This document shows, piece by piece, positions 52,582 to 60,938 of a stretch of DNA of 64,000 nt (its first letter is position 1; each line of letters begins with the position of its first letter). The notes under the pieces were generated by a model. The model was not told the origin of the DNA and made no database searches. It was given only the letters and a program-made list of their open reading frames with translations. The stretch comes from Saprospiraceae bacterium (GTDB lineage: Bacteria; Bacteroidota; Bacteroidia; Chitinophagales; Saprospiraceae). The stretch is taken from contig JAEUUU010000110.1 of the NCBI GenBank assembly GCA_016787345.1, forward strand, positions 1 through 64,000, written 5' to 3'. Position numbers and translations under genes: made by a program.

Positions 52582-52645
52582 GGTGGGTCGAATTTCGAGG
52601 CCAAAAGTAAGGAGGAAGGATTGATAAGGTGAAAAGCTTGATAAG

Positions 52646-52715
52646 GGTTGATAAGGTTGATGAGGGTTTATAAAAGGAGGGTGGACGTTTTCTTCTTTAT
52701 CAACCTTATCCAACC
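52646..52715. repeat. GTTGATAAG repeats with inverted arm in the GH31 leader
   Basis: The left arm (52646-52664) and right arm (52697-52715) form an imperfect inverted repeat. Between them lie GATGAGGGTTTATA (52659-52672, the 14-mer found inverted at 10327) and TAAAAGGAGGGTGG (52671-52684, the same 14-mer as in the three 64-bp units at 5318, 5382 and 5446). It fills most of the 142-bp gap before the GH31 start, and it may also end the upstream barrel-protein transcript. Confidence 0.8.
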
Positions 52716-52723
52716 CCAATCAA

Positions 52724-54037
52724 CTAAAAAATCCAGCGGGCCATCACATGATAACGCCAGGGGGAGTTGGGCTTGATGGTGTAAGAAAGGCTGCCGACTT
52801 GTGACGGGTTGGGATCGAATGAAGCGTAGTTGTCCTGACTTCCCCATTCGGACAGGTTGTTTTGTACAAAAAATCCGACTTCGATATGCCGGGAGGGCCG
52901 AAAACCGACCCCGCTTTGCAGGTTGACCCGCCATTGTCCAACTTTCTGACTGGCCAGGTTGCCCAGCCGGTTCTCCGGATCGTTGATCGACCCGTTGTAC
53001 AGTTCCGAACTGCTCAGTGCCGCCGTTTTTGTGCCGGTTTCCACTTTAAGGGTATAAGACAAAGCGCCGCCGGCGTAGAGGCGCCATTTGTTGACCGGTT
53101 CCCACCAGCCCAGCAATGGCATTTCGATCCGGTGAACAGCAGAGACCTGGGTTTGTACCTGCACCGGAACAGCATTGGAATAGGACGTACTGGGCGAAGT
53201 AACCAGGTCCTCGATAATGATCTGATCCGGCTGGCTCACCGTATCGTACAGCGCCGGCGCACTGACTATGGATTCGGCGCTGAGCGGCAGTTTTTCATAG
53301 CCATACCGCAATCCGCTGCGCAGTCCCCAGCGGCGCTTGAGTTGAAAATCGGCCGTAAAACCAAGACTTGCATCATGTAAGCCGCTGAAATCGCGTGTGC
53401 CGGTGGTTGCGCTCAGCCCGAAATCCCAAAGGTGACGCTCGCGTTTGGGCGTCGGCGGGCTTGTCTGGGGCGAGCCAGCCAGGGCAATGGCGAGATCGGG
53501 ATGGGATACGAGTTCGAGACGACGTTGCGGTAAAAGCGCCGTTGCGAAGAACTGCTGTGGCTGAATATAGGTCGTAGCCGGATTGCCCGGTTCAACACCA
53601 GGGGTGGTAAGTTGTGCAGGTAAATGGTTGGTTGCGGGAATGTCTGTGCGGGGAATAGGGCGGTCGGATGATGACCGGGCCATCACAGTCTGCGTCATCG
53701 GATGTGTACGTTGCGCCGTAATGTTATTCGAAGCCGTTTGTGACTGTTCGGTGGAGGGCAGGCTGGCAAGGTCCGATGCGGAGTGCTCCGGCCGGGCGAT
53801 ACCGGCTACGGGCCCGCTTGGGGCGATGGCGGGCGGTACAGGCGCCGCCTGAACGGGCTGCGCGTTCCAGTTCCAATAAAACACCCCCAGACCGATAGCC
53901 AGTGCGGGCGCCAGCCACCACCAGAAAAAGCCCCGGCGTTTGCGGCCTTCGGGCATTTCTCGGTCGAGGGTTTGCCGCATGGCGGCCCAACCCTTGTCGG
54001 CGAGCGCTTTTTCCTTGTTAAAGCCTATATTTTTCAT
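52724..54037 (-). CDS. Membrane-anchored protein with C-terminal outer-membrane beta-barrel, partner of an ECF sigma factor
   Basis: 437 residues from the ATG at 54037. Three parts: a short basic cytosolic start (residues 1-37, AMRQTLDREMPEGRKRRGFF), one helix FWWWLAPALAIGLGVFYWNW (about 37-57), a Pro/Thr/Ser-rich linker (to ~190), then a beta-rich region (~205-437) with alternating strands such as WDFGLSATTGTRDFSGLHDA and RRWGLRSGLRYGYEKL and the C-terminal aromatic RYHVMARWIF, typical of outer-membrane barrels. The gene follows an ECF sigma gene by 31 bp. Such a product would need either cleavage after the helix (VQAAPV resembles a signal-peptidase site) or would span both membranes. Function is unknown. 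Confidence 0.68.
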   Translation of the reverse strand: MKNIGFNKEKALADKGWAAMRQTLDREMPEGRKRRGFFWWWLAPALAIGLGVFYWNWNAQPVQAAPVPPAIAPSGPVAGIARPEHSASDLASLPSTEQSQTASNNITAQRTHPMTQTVMARSSSDRPIPRTDIPATNHLPAQLTTPGVEPGNPATTYIQPQQFFATALLPQRRLELVSHPDLAIALAGSPQTSPPTPKRERHLWDFGLSATTGTRDFSGLHDASLGFTADFQLKRRWGLRSGLRYGYEKLPLSAESIVSAPALYDTVSQPDQIIIEDLVTSPSTSYSNAVPVQVQTQVSAVHRIEMPLLGWWEPVNKWRLYAGGALSYTLKVETGTKTAALSSSELYNGSINDPENRLGNLASQKVGQWRVNLQSGVGFRPSRHIEVGFFVQNNLSEWGSQDNYASFDPNPSQVGSLSYTIKPNSPWRYHVMARWIF

Positions 54038-54068
54038 AGTCAATCTCTTAGATAGCAGTTGTACAGGT

Positions 54069-54665
54069 TTATTGGGATGTGCCGGTGTTCCAGTTGCGGG
54101 CCATGCGGCGGTTTTCCATTCGTTCGTATTCGTTCAATTGATCGCGCAGTTTTTGGCGTGCGGTAGAAAGATGCCATTTGGAGGTTCCTTCGCTGATATT
54201 CAGATTTTGGGCGATTTCAGCGTGTGAATACCCTTCGATGGCGTACAGACGGAACACCTCCTGTGAAACATGGGGTAATGTTTTGACTGCCCGGAGAATG
54301 TCTTCTTCATGAAAAATTTCCGAGGATCGTTCCGGCACGGTTTCGTCCCGTTCTTCAAAGATCAGGAAGTGGGAATAGCGGGCATTGTCGCGGAAATAAT
54401 CGGCCAGACTGTGCCACACCAGGCGGCGTATCCAACCTTCCAGACTGCCTTTGAACGCGAACGTGTGTATTTTTTGAAAAACCCGAAGGAAGCCTCGGTT
54501 CAGGATGTCGAGCGCCGTGTCGTCGTCGCGGGTGTGCCGGCGGCACATGCGCAGCATTTCCGGGAAAAAACGCCGATACAAAGCCTCCTGCGCGCGCCGG
54601 TCGTTGGCGGCACAGCCGGCGACGAGTTCATCGTCGGTGTATTGTTTTTTTCCAAAAATGGACAT
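54069..54665 (-). CDS. ECF sigma factor (second of the window)
   Basis: 198 residues from the ATG at 54665 (MSIFGKKQYTDDELVAGCAA); a frame starting at 54719 would add 18 residues into the upstream gene. Region 2 contains LYRRFFPEMLRMCRRHTRDD, ALDILNRGFLRVFQKIHTFA and GWIRRLVWHSLADYFRDNAR; region 4 contains LPHVSQEVFRLYAIEGYSHA followed by EIAQNLNISEGTSKWHLSTA. It is cytoplasmic and recruits RNA polymerase. It lies between an outer-membrane protein gene upstream (26 bp) and the barrel-fusion gene downstream (31 bp), which suggests control by envelope status. The two ECF factors of the window differ too much to be a recent duplication. Confidence 0.92.
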   Translation of the reverse strand: MSIFGKKQYTDDELVAGCAANDRRAQEALYRRFFPEMLRMCRRHTRDDDTALDILNRGFLRVFQKIHTFAFKGSLEGWIRRLVWHSLADYFRDNARYSHFLIFEERDETVPERSSEIFHEEDILRAVKTLPHVSQEVFRLYAIEGYSHAEIAQNLNISEGTSKWHLSTARQKLRDQLNEYERMENRRMARNWNTGTSQ

Positions 54666-54690
54666 GTTCAAGTACAATATTAGTCTGTTT

Positions 54691-55476
54691 TTACAATTGC
54701 ACGGCCATTCCGAGTTCAAGTCGGCGGTGCAAAATTTTATCGGTGCCCTCGGAAGCGCCCCAGGTGTCGGTCCATACCCGGTTTTGCCGTTGAAACCTCA
54801 GCCCGCCGTACAGGCTGAAATGATTGCCCAGCCGGTAGCCCAGTTTGCCTTGCAGGAGCCAGCCTCCGGTCCAGTTGTCGTTGTAACCCCAGCGCTCGGA
54901 AGTACTTCCGCCGGCAAAGCCCCAGCCGCCCCCGAAGGCGTAAAAAGGGGCGCTGTTTTTGCGCTGGAAATATCCCCTCGCTTCCACAAAAACCGGGTAG
55001 GTCACCTGGTTGAACTCTTGTACGTATGGAGAATAGGCCTCCACGCCAAGACCCAGGCCTAGCCCGATCCAGCGGTTCAGAGCGTAGCCGGTAACATTCT
55101 GCAGCGAAACGCCGATCGTGTTTTCATCCCACCAGGTACGCCCTGCGAGTACGGAAAATGAACTGACGTTATACCAGCCATGCTCCCTGAAATCATAAGG
55201 ACGAGGTATAGCAGCGCGTTTTTTTGCGCTTTCATCGTCGCCCGGACAACGTTGCACCACCCGCCGCACCTTTTTCTCCTGAACATGGAGGATGAGGCCG
55301 CTCCAGGTTTGGACGACGAGTGTGCCGCCCTCCGCGTGTTCCAGTATTTTACCCCGGTAAATGCTCCCGTTTTTCAAATAAACAACATCGGTGCAGCCCG
55401 TCGAGGGGTCGGCGTTGGTCTGTGCCCGACCAACGACCGACCAGAAGATCAAAACAAAAAGCAGGTATGGTTTCAT
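54691..55476 (-). CDS. Secreted/outer-membrane protein with YLKNGS-type N-terminal domain and beta-rich C-terminus
   Basis: 261 residues. Signal peptide MKPYLLFVLIFWSVVGRAQ. Residues 25-75, DVVYLKNGSIYRGKILEHAE and the following VVQTWSGLILHVQEKKVRRV, match a short beta-domain widely found at the N-terminus of Bacteroidota envelope proteins. After residue ~90 the sequence is Gly/aromatic-rich with repeating strands (SFSVLAGRTWWDENTIGVSL, YAFGGGWGFAGGST, GYRLGNHFSLYGGLRFQRQN), fitting a small outer-membrane barrel. It is the first gene of the unit leading to the second ECF factor. Function unknown. Confidence 0.75.
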   Translation of the reverse strand: MKPYLLFVLIFWSVVGRAQTNADPSTGCTDVVYLKNGSIYRGKILEHAEGGTLVVQTWSGLILHVQEKKVRRVVQRCPGDDESAKKRAAIPRPYDFREHGWYNVSSFSVLAGRTWWDENTIGVSLQNVTGYALNRWIGLGLGLGVEAYSPYVQEFNQVTYPVFVEARGYFQRKNSAPFYAFGGGWGFAGGSTSERWGYNDNWTGGWLLQGKLGYRLGNHFSLYGGLRFQRQNRVWTDTWGASEGTDKILHRRLELGMAVQL

Positions 55477-55498
55477 GTTGAAAGAAACATTCGTTCAC

Positions 55499-56746
55499 TT
55501 ATTTCACCTGGATCGTGCTCACCAGTTTCGGGTTGGCCGGGTCGCTTACGTCCAGTTGGAAGAAGCCGCCTTCTCCGATCACGAGCAGGTGATTGTTGTC
55601 CAGTGAAATGACGTCGTAGGTTTTCAGTTGGTTCAGGTGTGCCAGCTGTTGCAGGTTGGTAGGTTGGGATTTGTCAAAAATTTTCAGGCCATCGTCGCAC
55701 AGATAGAGGTAGTTGCCCCGAACGGAAAGGCCTTTGGGGCGCGTCATCGGATAGGTGGCTTCCAGGCTGGCGCCGGGCAGGTTGCTGATATTGATGACTT
55801 CCAGTTGGTTGAGCGTGCCGTTGCAGGTGGTGCCGTCGTGCAGGGTGACGTAGGCGTACTTGTCGTCGCAAACGACCGGGTCGCAGCCGGTGGCGTGCCA
55901 GAAGGTCGTTTCAAGCACCGGGCGCTGCGGATTGCTGTTGTTGAAAATAAAGACCGCCTGCTGCGAGCCGACGAACAGCCGGTCTTTCCAGGGGAAAAGC
56001 GTTTCTATGTTCCAGCCAACGAAGATGGAGTCGGAAACTGCCGGGCAATCGGGCGATTGGAGCGACCAGGATTTGAGCGTGGTAATGTCGATGGTATACA
56101 GGTATTGGTCAACAAGACCGAAACGCGAATAGGAACCGGCAATGCCGGCCGGTACGTTCGAGCCGCCTCCGCTGTTGTCGAAAGCCGCATCCACCACGAT
56201 CACATCGCCTTCCATAAACCAGCCGTTGCCCCAGCGGTTATCGTCGCAAGCGACTTCTTCGGTCACTTTTGTCTCGTCGTAACCAACCATCCAGCCTCGT
56301 TGCGGATCGAAACCGTACAATGCGAAGGCATTCTGGCGGGTGCAAACCAATTGCGGCGACTGAATATCCTGTATGTCGATGGTCAGCAGGTTGATGTATT
56401 GGTCGGCGTACAGGTAATGCCCTCTGACTGCCATATCGATATTGCCATCGATACGCCAGAAAGCCAGGTTGACGGGATTGGCCGGGTCGCTGTTGTCGAT
56501 CAGGTGGATACCTTCGTTTTTTTCATTGATCAAAAGGTAGTGATCGAAATAGTAAATCTTGCCGGGATTGGTCAGTTCGCGGGCGGGTTGAACCTGAAAA
56601 CCCGTGTTGCACTCGGCAACCGTTTTGTAGATGGGTTCATAACGGGTGTAGGTTTTTACCGTGGTGCAGCGGTCGCGCAGGCAACCCGAAAAAAGAAACA
56701 GCGCAGTAAAACCGGCAGTGATGGAAAAAAGCAATTTGTACTTCAT
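55499..56746 (-). CDS. LVIVD-repeat beta-propeller lipoprotein
   Basis: 415 residues from the ATG at 56746 (MKYKLLFSITAGFTALFLFS, then GCLRD: lipobox with Cys22). Repeats of the LVIVD type run through the rest: GIHLIDNSDPANPVNLAFWR, LLTIDIQDIQSPQLVC, VFIFNNSNPQRPVLETTFWH, LEVINISNLPGASLEATYPM, LKIFDKSQPTNLQQLAHLNQ, FFQLDVSDPANPKLV, spaced 40-60 residues apart, as in a cell-surface propeller. Expected at the outer membrane. An in-frame start 27 bp upstream is possible. It lies 22 bp upstream of the next gene on the strand (start 55476), so it may be part of the same transcript. Confidence 0.85.
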   Translation of the reverse strand: MKYKLLFSITAGFTALFLFSGCLRDRCTTVKTYTRYEPIYKTVAECNTGFQVQPARELTNPGKIYYFDHYLLINEKNEGIHLIDNSDPANPVNLAFWRIDGNIDMAVRGHYLYADQYINLLTIDIQDIQSPQLVCTRQNAFALYGFDPQRGWMVGYDETKVTEEVACDDNRWGNGWFMEGDVIVVDAAFDNSGGGSNVPAGIAGSYSRFGLVDQYLYTIDITTLKSWSLQSPDCPAVSDSIFVGWNIETLFPWKDRLFVGSQQAVFIFNNSNPQRPVLETTFWHATGCDPVVCDDKYAYVTLHDGTTCNGTLNQLEVINISNLPGASLEATYPMTRPKGLSVRGNYLYLCDDGLKIFDKSQPTNLQQLAHLNQLKTYDVISLDNNHLLVIGEGGFFQLDVSDPANPKLVSTIQVK

Positions 56747-56838
56747 GGCAGACAGTTTGAAGTGAATTTTCAAGTGTATGTCTGCCTAGACGGGTGGGAG
56801 AGCGTACAAGGTTGGCGGGTGGGCAGATTTTTTTACAA

Positions 56839-56889
56839 AACCGCCTAAAGCGGTTAAGCCGTACTGCACATTTACAGCACGGCCTAACC
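56839..56889 (-). other. Two overlapping, mutually exclusive hairpins
   Basis: The arm GCGGTT (56850-56855) can pair with AACCGC (56839-56844), or its GGTTA part (56852-56856) with TAACC (56885-56889) as part of a 15-bp arm with two mismatches (56852-56866 with 56875-56889). Only one can form at a time. It lies about 90 bp upstream of the LVIVD lipoprotein start and could be an attenuator or a terminator for the gene ending at 57034. Confidence 0.45.
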
Positions 56890-56939
56890 CATTATAATCC
56901 CATGAACAACCAGAAGGGGGAGATTTTGATCAGTTAAAG

Positions 56940-57014
56940 GTGGTTTTGAAAACGAAGGGGGTTAAAAATTATTGGTACAAAAGTATAAAAAATATTTTTT
57001 TTCAAAACTACCAC
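56940..57014 (-). repeat. Imperfect inverted repeat after the T9SS propeller gene
   Basis: GTGGTTTTGAAAA near 56940-56952 and TTTTCAAAACTACCAC (56999-57014) face each other across about 45 AT-rich bases. It begins 20 bp past the stop of the gene at 57034. It could act as a terminator-like structure; the long loop makes this weak. Confidence 0.4.
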
Positions 57015-57033
57015 TGAAAAGGTATGTCCCGGG

Positions 57034-59811
57034 CTAGCGGTTTTTGACCAGTTTCCCGCTCTCTTGCCAGCCTTTTCCGCGTATGTTGTACAAATACACC
57101 CCGTCTGCGAGACCATCCAGATCGATCCGCTGGCGATTGCCCGATCCTTGCATCCGGCGGCACAATTTGCCGTCGAGGCTATACAGCCGTATTTCGAATG
57201 ATTGCCCCTGATTGTCGGGGAGGATGCAATCGGCATAGTCTCTGGCAGGGTTGGGGGCAATTTGCACGGCTACTTTTTGGTAAAGTTCGTTGTTGCCCGA
57301 GTTTTCGAGGAAATTGGCGGTAAACAACCCGTTGCCGTGCGTAGCGGCCACAACCAGCCCGTCGGAGGGGCGCACGTCCACGTAGTCGACTACCGTGCTG
57401 CCAATGGCGCCGGGGCCTTCGAGGGTCCAGAGGGTGCCCGGTTGGGCCGATGCATGCAATTTGAGCGTATCAGCCGAGTACAGGCCGACACTGGTGCCGC
57501 AGAAGTATTTTTTCGAACCGTTGGGGTAGGGCAAAATGCTCAGCCAGCGCAGGGAGGGGCCGGCGCCGGTTCCGCCCACGCTTCCTTCCAGGTTGCCGCC
57601 TACTTTTTGCCAGCTCACGCCCGCGTCGAAACTTCTGAACATGCTGTACACCTTGTAATTGGAATACACCACGACGACTTCGTCCGCATTGAACGGATCA
57701 ACGGCGATGCAGCTGACGTAACCCGCGGTGCCGGCAAGCGGCGGGGTGAGCAGGGTGAAAGATGGTTGTCCCTGGTGCGCGTTGTCGACCCGGAACAGTT
57801 TGTTGTTGCTGGTGCCCAGGTAAAGCCGGTGCGCAGGGTTGCTTTCGGATACGGCCAGGGCTGTAAACGAGCCCTGGGCAGCCGTCAGGGTATCTGGGAA
57901 TTGCACCCACCCCTGGCCGATCGAGTCCCATTCGCCGGTCAGCTGGATGGCGCCGAGGTCGTTTTGACGGTACACTTTTCGGCCGGCCGGCAGATAAAGG
58001 ATGGAGGCGTCGTTGGGGTCGAGCGCCAGGGGATTGATAAACAGGTAGTCGCTTTTGTTTGGCCCGATCGGGTCGATGCGTCGGAAGGCAGTGACATTTC
58101 CGGCGTCGTCGAGCGCACATTTGGCAACGCGCCCTTGTTGAATGGAAAGAATGTAATAGGCTTTACCCGGTGCGATGCCGCCGAAGGAGCCGTCGCCGTT
58201 GACGGTTTGCCGCCAGGGAGCGGTGGGGTCGGGGTTGTTGACAAAAAAGTTGCCATTGTCCTGCAAGCCGCCCATCAGCATGTTGTCGCCGGGGGCATTT
58301 TTATCAATAATAGCGGTATAAAACTGGGTCGTCAGGTAGCCGTTGTTCAGGGAGTTCCAGCTGACGGTTGCCGCGTTGCAATCTTCCGTTCGGTGCAGGC
58401 CGCCGTCGCTGGCGGTAATCATCACGTTGGGGTTGCCGGGCAGAAACATGAAGTCATGCTGGTCGGGGTGGTGGTTTTCGTACAATTCAAAAAAAGGCAG
58501 GTAAGTGCCAATTTTGTAGCCACCGATCTGCGTCGTGTTGTTGGGCGTGGCGAACCCGTCGGTAGAGCGATAAATATTGGTGCCGCCGACAAACACGTTG
58601 TTGGTACCTGGTTGCACTTTGACCACCAGATCGTACCCGCCCTGGCAGGCAAACTGGTCGAATTCGGTGCCGCTGGCAGGCAGATTACCGGAAAGATTAA
58701 CCCAGGCGCCGTTGACACCGGCGCCATTCCCGCCTATGTAGGTATATTTCCACAAGCTCGACCAGTCGTCGCTGTCGATGTATTCGTTGTAATGGCCATA
58801 ACCCGGTGTGGCGCCCAGGAAGTATACTTCATTTTCATTGTTCGGATTGATTCCGATCACAATGCGATCATACGCCGGCGGAAAGTTGGCGGGTGTGATA
58901 TTGGTCCAGGTGGTGCCGTTGGTGCTGCGCCAGATGCCTTTTTGGGGGCCATCGCTGCTCAAGGTGGCGTACAACACACCGGTTGGGGACACCGCCACAT
59001 CGGTAAAATAGGAATAGTTGGAGAGGTCGCCGCCACGCACGGCCGTCCAGGACGTGCCGCCATTGGCGCTGCGATAAATGGCGCCGACGGTCGCCATGTA
59101 GACGACGTCTTCGGTACCCGTCGGGCCGGTGACGACCCGCCAGCCGGTCTGGAAGAAGGAGTTGAAGTCTTGCGGATTGCCATCGTCGGTAGAACCGACG
59201 GGCGTCCAGGTTTCGCCGTTGTCGGTGCTTTTGAACAGGCCGTCGCCCAGATAAAAGGAAGCATTATTGCCGCCGGAGGCGCTGGTGCCGTAAATTTCAC
59301 CGGACAGGTAATACCAGGTATCGGTGTGTCCGGGGCGAACGTCCTGGGCAATGCTGATACAGCCAGGGTGGGCGTTCAGGGGCGTTTTACGGGTCCACGA
59401 CTGGCCGCCGTCGTTGCTGGCCCAAATGCCGCCCGAGACGCCGCCGGCCAGTAGGTGGTTTTCGTTGTTGACGTCCATAGCCAGCGCGCGGGTACGGCCG
59501 CCGTAGTTCCAGGGGCCGCGGGCGGTCCAGTCCGGTCCGGCGCGCAGCCCGTCGTCGGTTTTCGGGAGGCTGGCAGCAAACCACCGTTCCTGAAATTTGA
59601 CGCCATCGGGAATTTCACCGGTGGCAGGGTCGGCCAGCCGGAGCTTTTCCCAGGCTTTTCTGACCGCGCGATTTTCTTCGTTACCGCCCCCCGGAATACG
59701 AAGCGGGAGACTATGTTCAAATTTGAAAAATGTAGACAGAAACAAATCCTTTTGCCATACGACGACGGCGCCCAGACATGCCAATACCAGAAGAGGGTAA
59801 ATTTTTTTCAT
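57034..59811 (-). CDS. Large T9SS-secreted BNR/VPS10-like propeller protein
   Basis: 925 residues from the ATG at 59811. The N-terminal MKKIYPLLVLACLGAVVVWQ is the signal or anchor. After a charged segment, WTARGPWNYGGRTRALAMDV opens the propeller; Asp-box repeats include WASNDGGQSWTRKTP, FKSTDNGETWTPVG, YRSANGGTSWTAVRG, WRSTNGTTWTNITP and FRSFDAGVSWQKVGG. The C-terminal ~75 residues, IAPNPARDYADCILPDNQGQ to VYLYNIRGKGWQESGKLVKN, form a type A T9SS sorting domain, so it is released to or anchored at the cell surface. Unlike the protein at 42987, which shares the repeat type, it carries the sorting signal. A hydrolase activity is often annotated but not shown. Confidence 0.9.
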   Translation of the reverse strand: MKKIYPLLVLACLGAVVVWQKDLFLSTFFKFEHSLPLRIPGGGNEENRAVRKAWEKLRLADPATGEIPDGVKFQERWFAASLPKTDDGLRAGPDWTARGPWNYGGRTRALAMDVNNENHLLAGGVSGGIWASNDGGQSWTRKTPLNAHPGCISIAQDVRPGHTDTWYYLSGEIYGTSASGGNNASFYLGDGLFKSTDNGETWTPVGSTDDGNPQDFNSFFQTGWRVVTGPTGTEDVVYMATVGAIYRSANGGTSWTAVRGGDLSNYSYFTDVAVSPTGVLYATLSSDGPQKGIWRSTNGTTWTNITPANFPPAYDRIVIGINPNNENEVYFLGATPGYGHYNEYIDSDDWSSLWKYTYIGGNGAGVNGAWVNLSGNLPASGTEFDQFACQGGYDLVVKVQPGTNNVFVGGTNIYRSTDGFATPNNTTQIGGYKIGTYLPFFELYENHHPDQHDFMFLPGNPNVMITASDGGLHRTEDCNAATVSWNSLNNGYLTTQFYTAIIDKNAPGDNMLMGGLQDNGNFFVNNPDPTAPWRQTVNGDGSFGGIAPGKAYYILSIQQGRVAKCALDDAGNVTAFRRIDPIGPNKSDYLFINPLALDPNDASILYLPAGRKVYRQNDLGAIQLTGEWDSIGQGWVQFPDTLTAAQGSFTALAVSESNPAHRLYLGTSNNKLFRVDNAHQGQPSFTLLTPPLAGTAGYVSCIAVDPFNADEVVVVYSNYKVYSMFRSFDAGVSWQKVGGNLEGSVGGTGAGPSLRWLSILPYPNGSKKYFCGTSVGLYSADTLKLHASAQPGTLWTLEGPGAIGSTVVDYVDVRPSDGLVVAATHGNGLFTANFLENSGNNELYQKVAVQIAPNPARDYADCILPDNQGQSFEIRLYSLDGKLCRRMQGSGNRQRIDLDGLADGVYLYNIRGKGWQESGKLVKNR

Positions 59812-59967
59812 GTGCAAATACTGTTTTGGCAGCCAATATAAGACAGCCTTCGGGTAGTGATTTGTAATAATTGTCGGAATTACGTCAGGAGACTTTCAAA
59901 CAAGGCGCATTTAAGTTTGTTACCATTGTTTCAAAACGTTAATCGAATAATTCAGATCCAACTTTCT

Positions 59968-60732
59968 ATGGCTGTCCGCATTTTCCCCAAAGCACGTCAG
60001 GGCCAGGGCGCCTTTAATGGCGGCGAAATCATTGAAAACAAACCCATCGGGTTCCCGCAGGACGGCTCCGAGATTCGTCCGTATTCCAATCTTTTTTATT
60101 GGGCGCACGCCACAGCGGTGACCGACAGCACCATCGGCCTGCACCCGCATCAGGGTTTTGAAATTTGTTCCTTTATCCTGTCGGGGCCCGTCCGGCATTA
60201 CGACACCAAACTCAAGGAATGGCGGGCGCTGGACTCCGGCGACGTACAAATCATCCGGGCCGGCTCGGGCATCAGTCACTCCGAATGGATGGGTGAAGGC
60301 GCCGAAATGTTTCAGATTTGGTTCGACCCCGACCTTGCCCGGACCCTGCCCCTGCCCGCCAGTTACGACGATTATCGCGCGGACAATTTCCCCGTGCAGA
60401 CGCCCGTTCCCGGCGTACGGCTCACAACGCTGGCAGGTGAGTCGAGCCCGTTCCGCATGGATACGCCCGGAATTCGGGTTTATCGCCTTGGGCTCGACCA
60501 ATCAAGCCATTCGATTTCACTGGCCCCCGGTGAAATGGCCTCGCTTTATCTGATTCGCGGAAGCGCAACCCTGCAAGGCGAACGGCTGCAATCGTCGGAT
60601 TTTGCACTGGTCAATGAAGAGGCAGCCCTGCGGATCGAAACCGAAGAAAGTGCCGATCTCTTTGTCCTCATCTCGCCGGCTCAACCGGGCTACCGAACCT
60701 ATGCTCAGTTACGAAAGATACACGCCGAATAA
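59968..60732 (+). CDS. Pirin family cupin protein
   Basis: 254 residues from ATG 59968 (MAVRIFPKARQGQGAFNGGE). The N-terminal cupin holds SNLFYWAHATAVTDSTIGLH and HPHQGFEICSFILSGPVRHY with the two His of the metal site, then GSGISHSEWMGEGAEMFQIW with the His and Glu that complete it (H-x-H ... H-x-E of pirins). The second cupin is in the C-terminal half. Bacterial pirins are iron-binding and some act as quercetin dioxygenases or redox-linked regulators; the role here is unknown. It is divergent from the T9SS propeller gene. A bipartite terminator follows. Confidence 0.92.
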   Translation: MAVRIFPKARQGQGAFNGGEIIENKPIGFPQDGSEIRPYSNLFYWAHATAVTDSTIGLHPHQGFEICSFILSGPVRHYDTKLKEWRALDSGDVQIIRAGSGISHSEWMGEGAEMFQIWFDPDLARTLPLPASYDDYRADNFPVQTPVPGVRLTTLAGESSPFRMDTPGIRVYRLGLDQSSHSISLAPGEMASLYLIRGSATLQGERLQSSDFALVNEEAALRIETEESADLFVLISPAQPGYRTYAQLRKIHAE

Positions 60733-60733
60733 G

Positions 60734-60777
60734 CCCTGAAAAGGAGACGCACAACGGTTTCAGACCGTTTTGCAGGG
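60734..60777 (+). terminator. Terminator after the pirin gene
   Basis: Outer CCCTG (60734-60738) with CAGGG (60773-60777) and an inner AACGGT/ACCGTT hairpin (60753-60769), followed by TTTTATT. It begins 2 bp after the pirin stop. Confidence 0.65.
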
Positions 60778-60837
60778 TTTTATTGCCTTCTTTCGGACAT
60801 TTATTTGTGTAAAACCTTTTGAATTGGGCAAGCTGCC

Positions 60838-60845
60838 TATATTTG
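60838..60845 (+). promoter_or_regulatory. Candidate -7 box for secDF
   Basis: TATATTTG fits TAnnTTTG and lies 93 bp before the secDF start. TTTTG at 60817-60821 is upstream but 16 bp away, shorter than the 20 bp seen at other promoters here, so the -33 assignment is weak. Confidence 0.4.
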
Positions 60846-60938
60846 CGGGCTTTTTGCAAAAACGCAAAACAGCCGCCCGGACAGCATTTACGCTTCCCGG
60901 CGCAAATCCTACACATTCAATCATTATTATCCCGAGGT

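Noticed and set aside
57202-59454. Long open frame of 750 codons on the plus strand
   Set aside because: It is antisense to the T9SS propeller gene, which has a signal peptide, Asp-box repeats and a sorting domain; the antisense frame shows no domain and reflects high GC at third positions.
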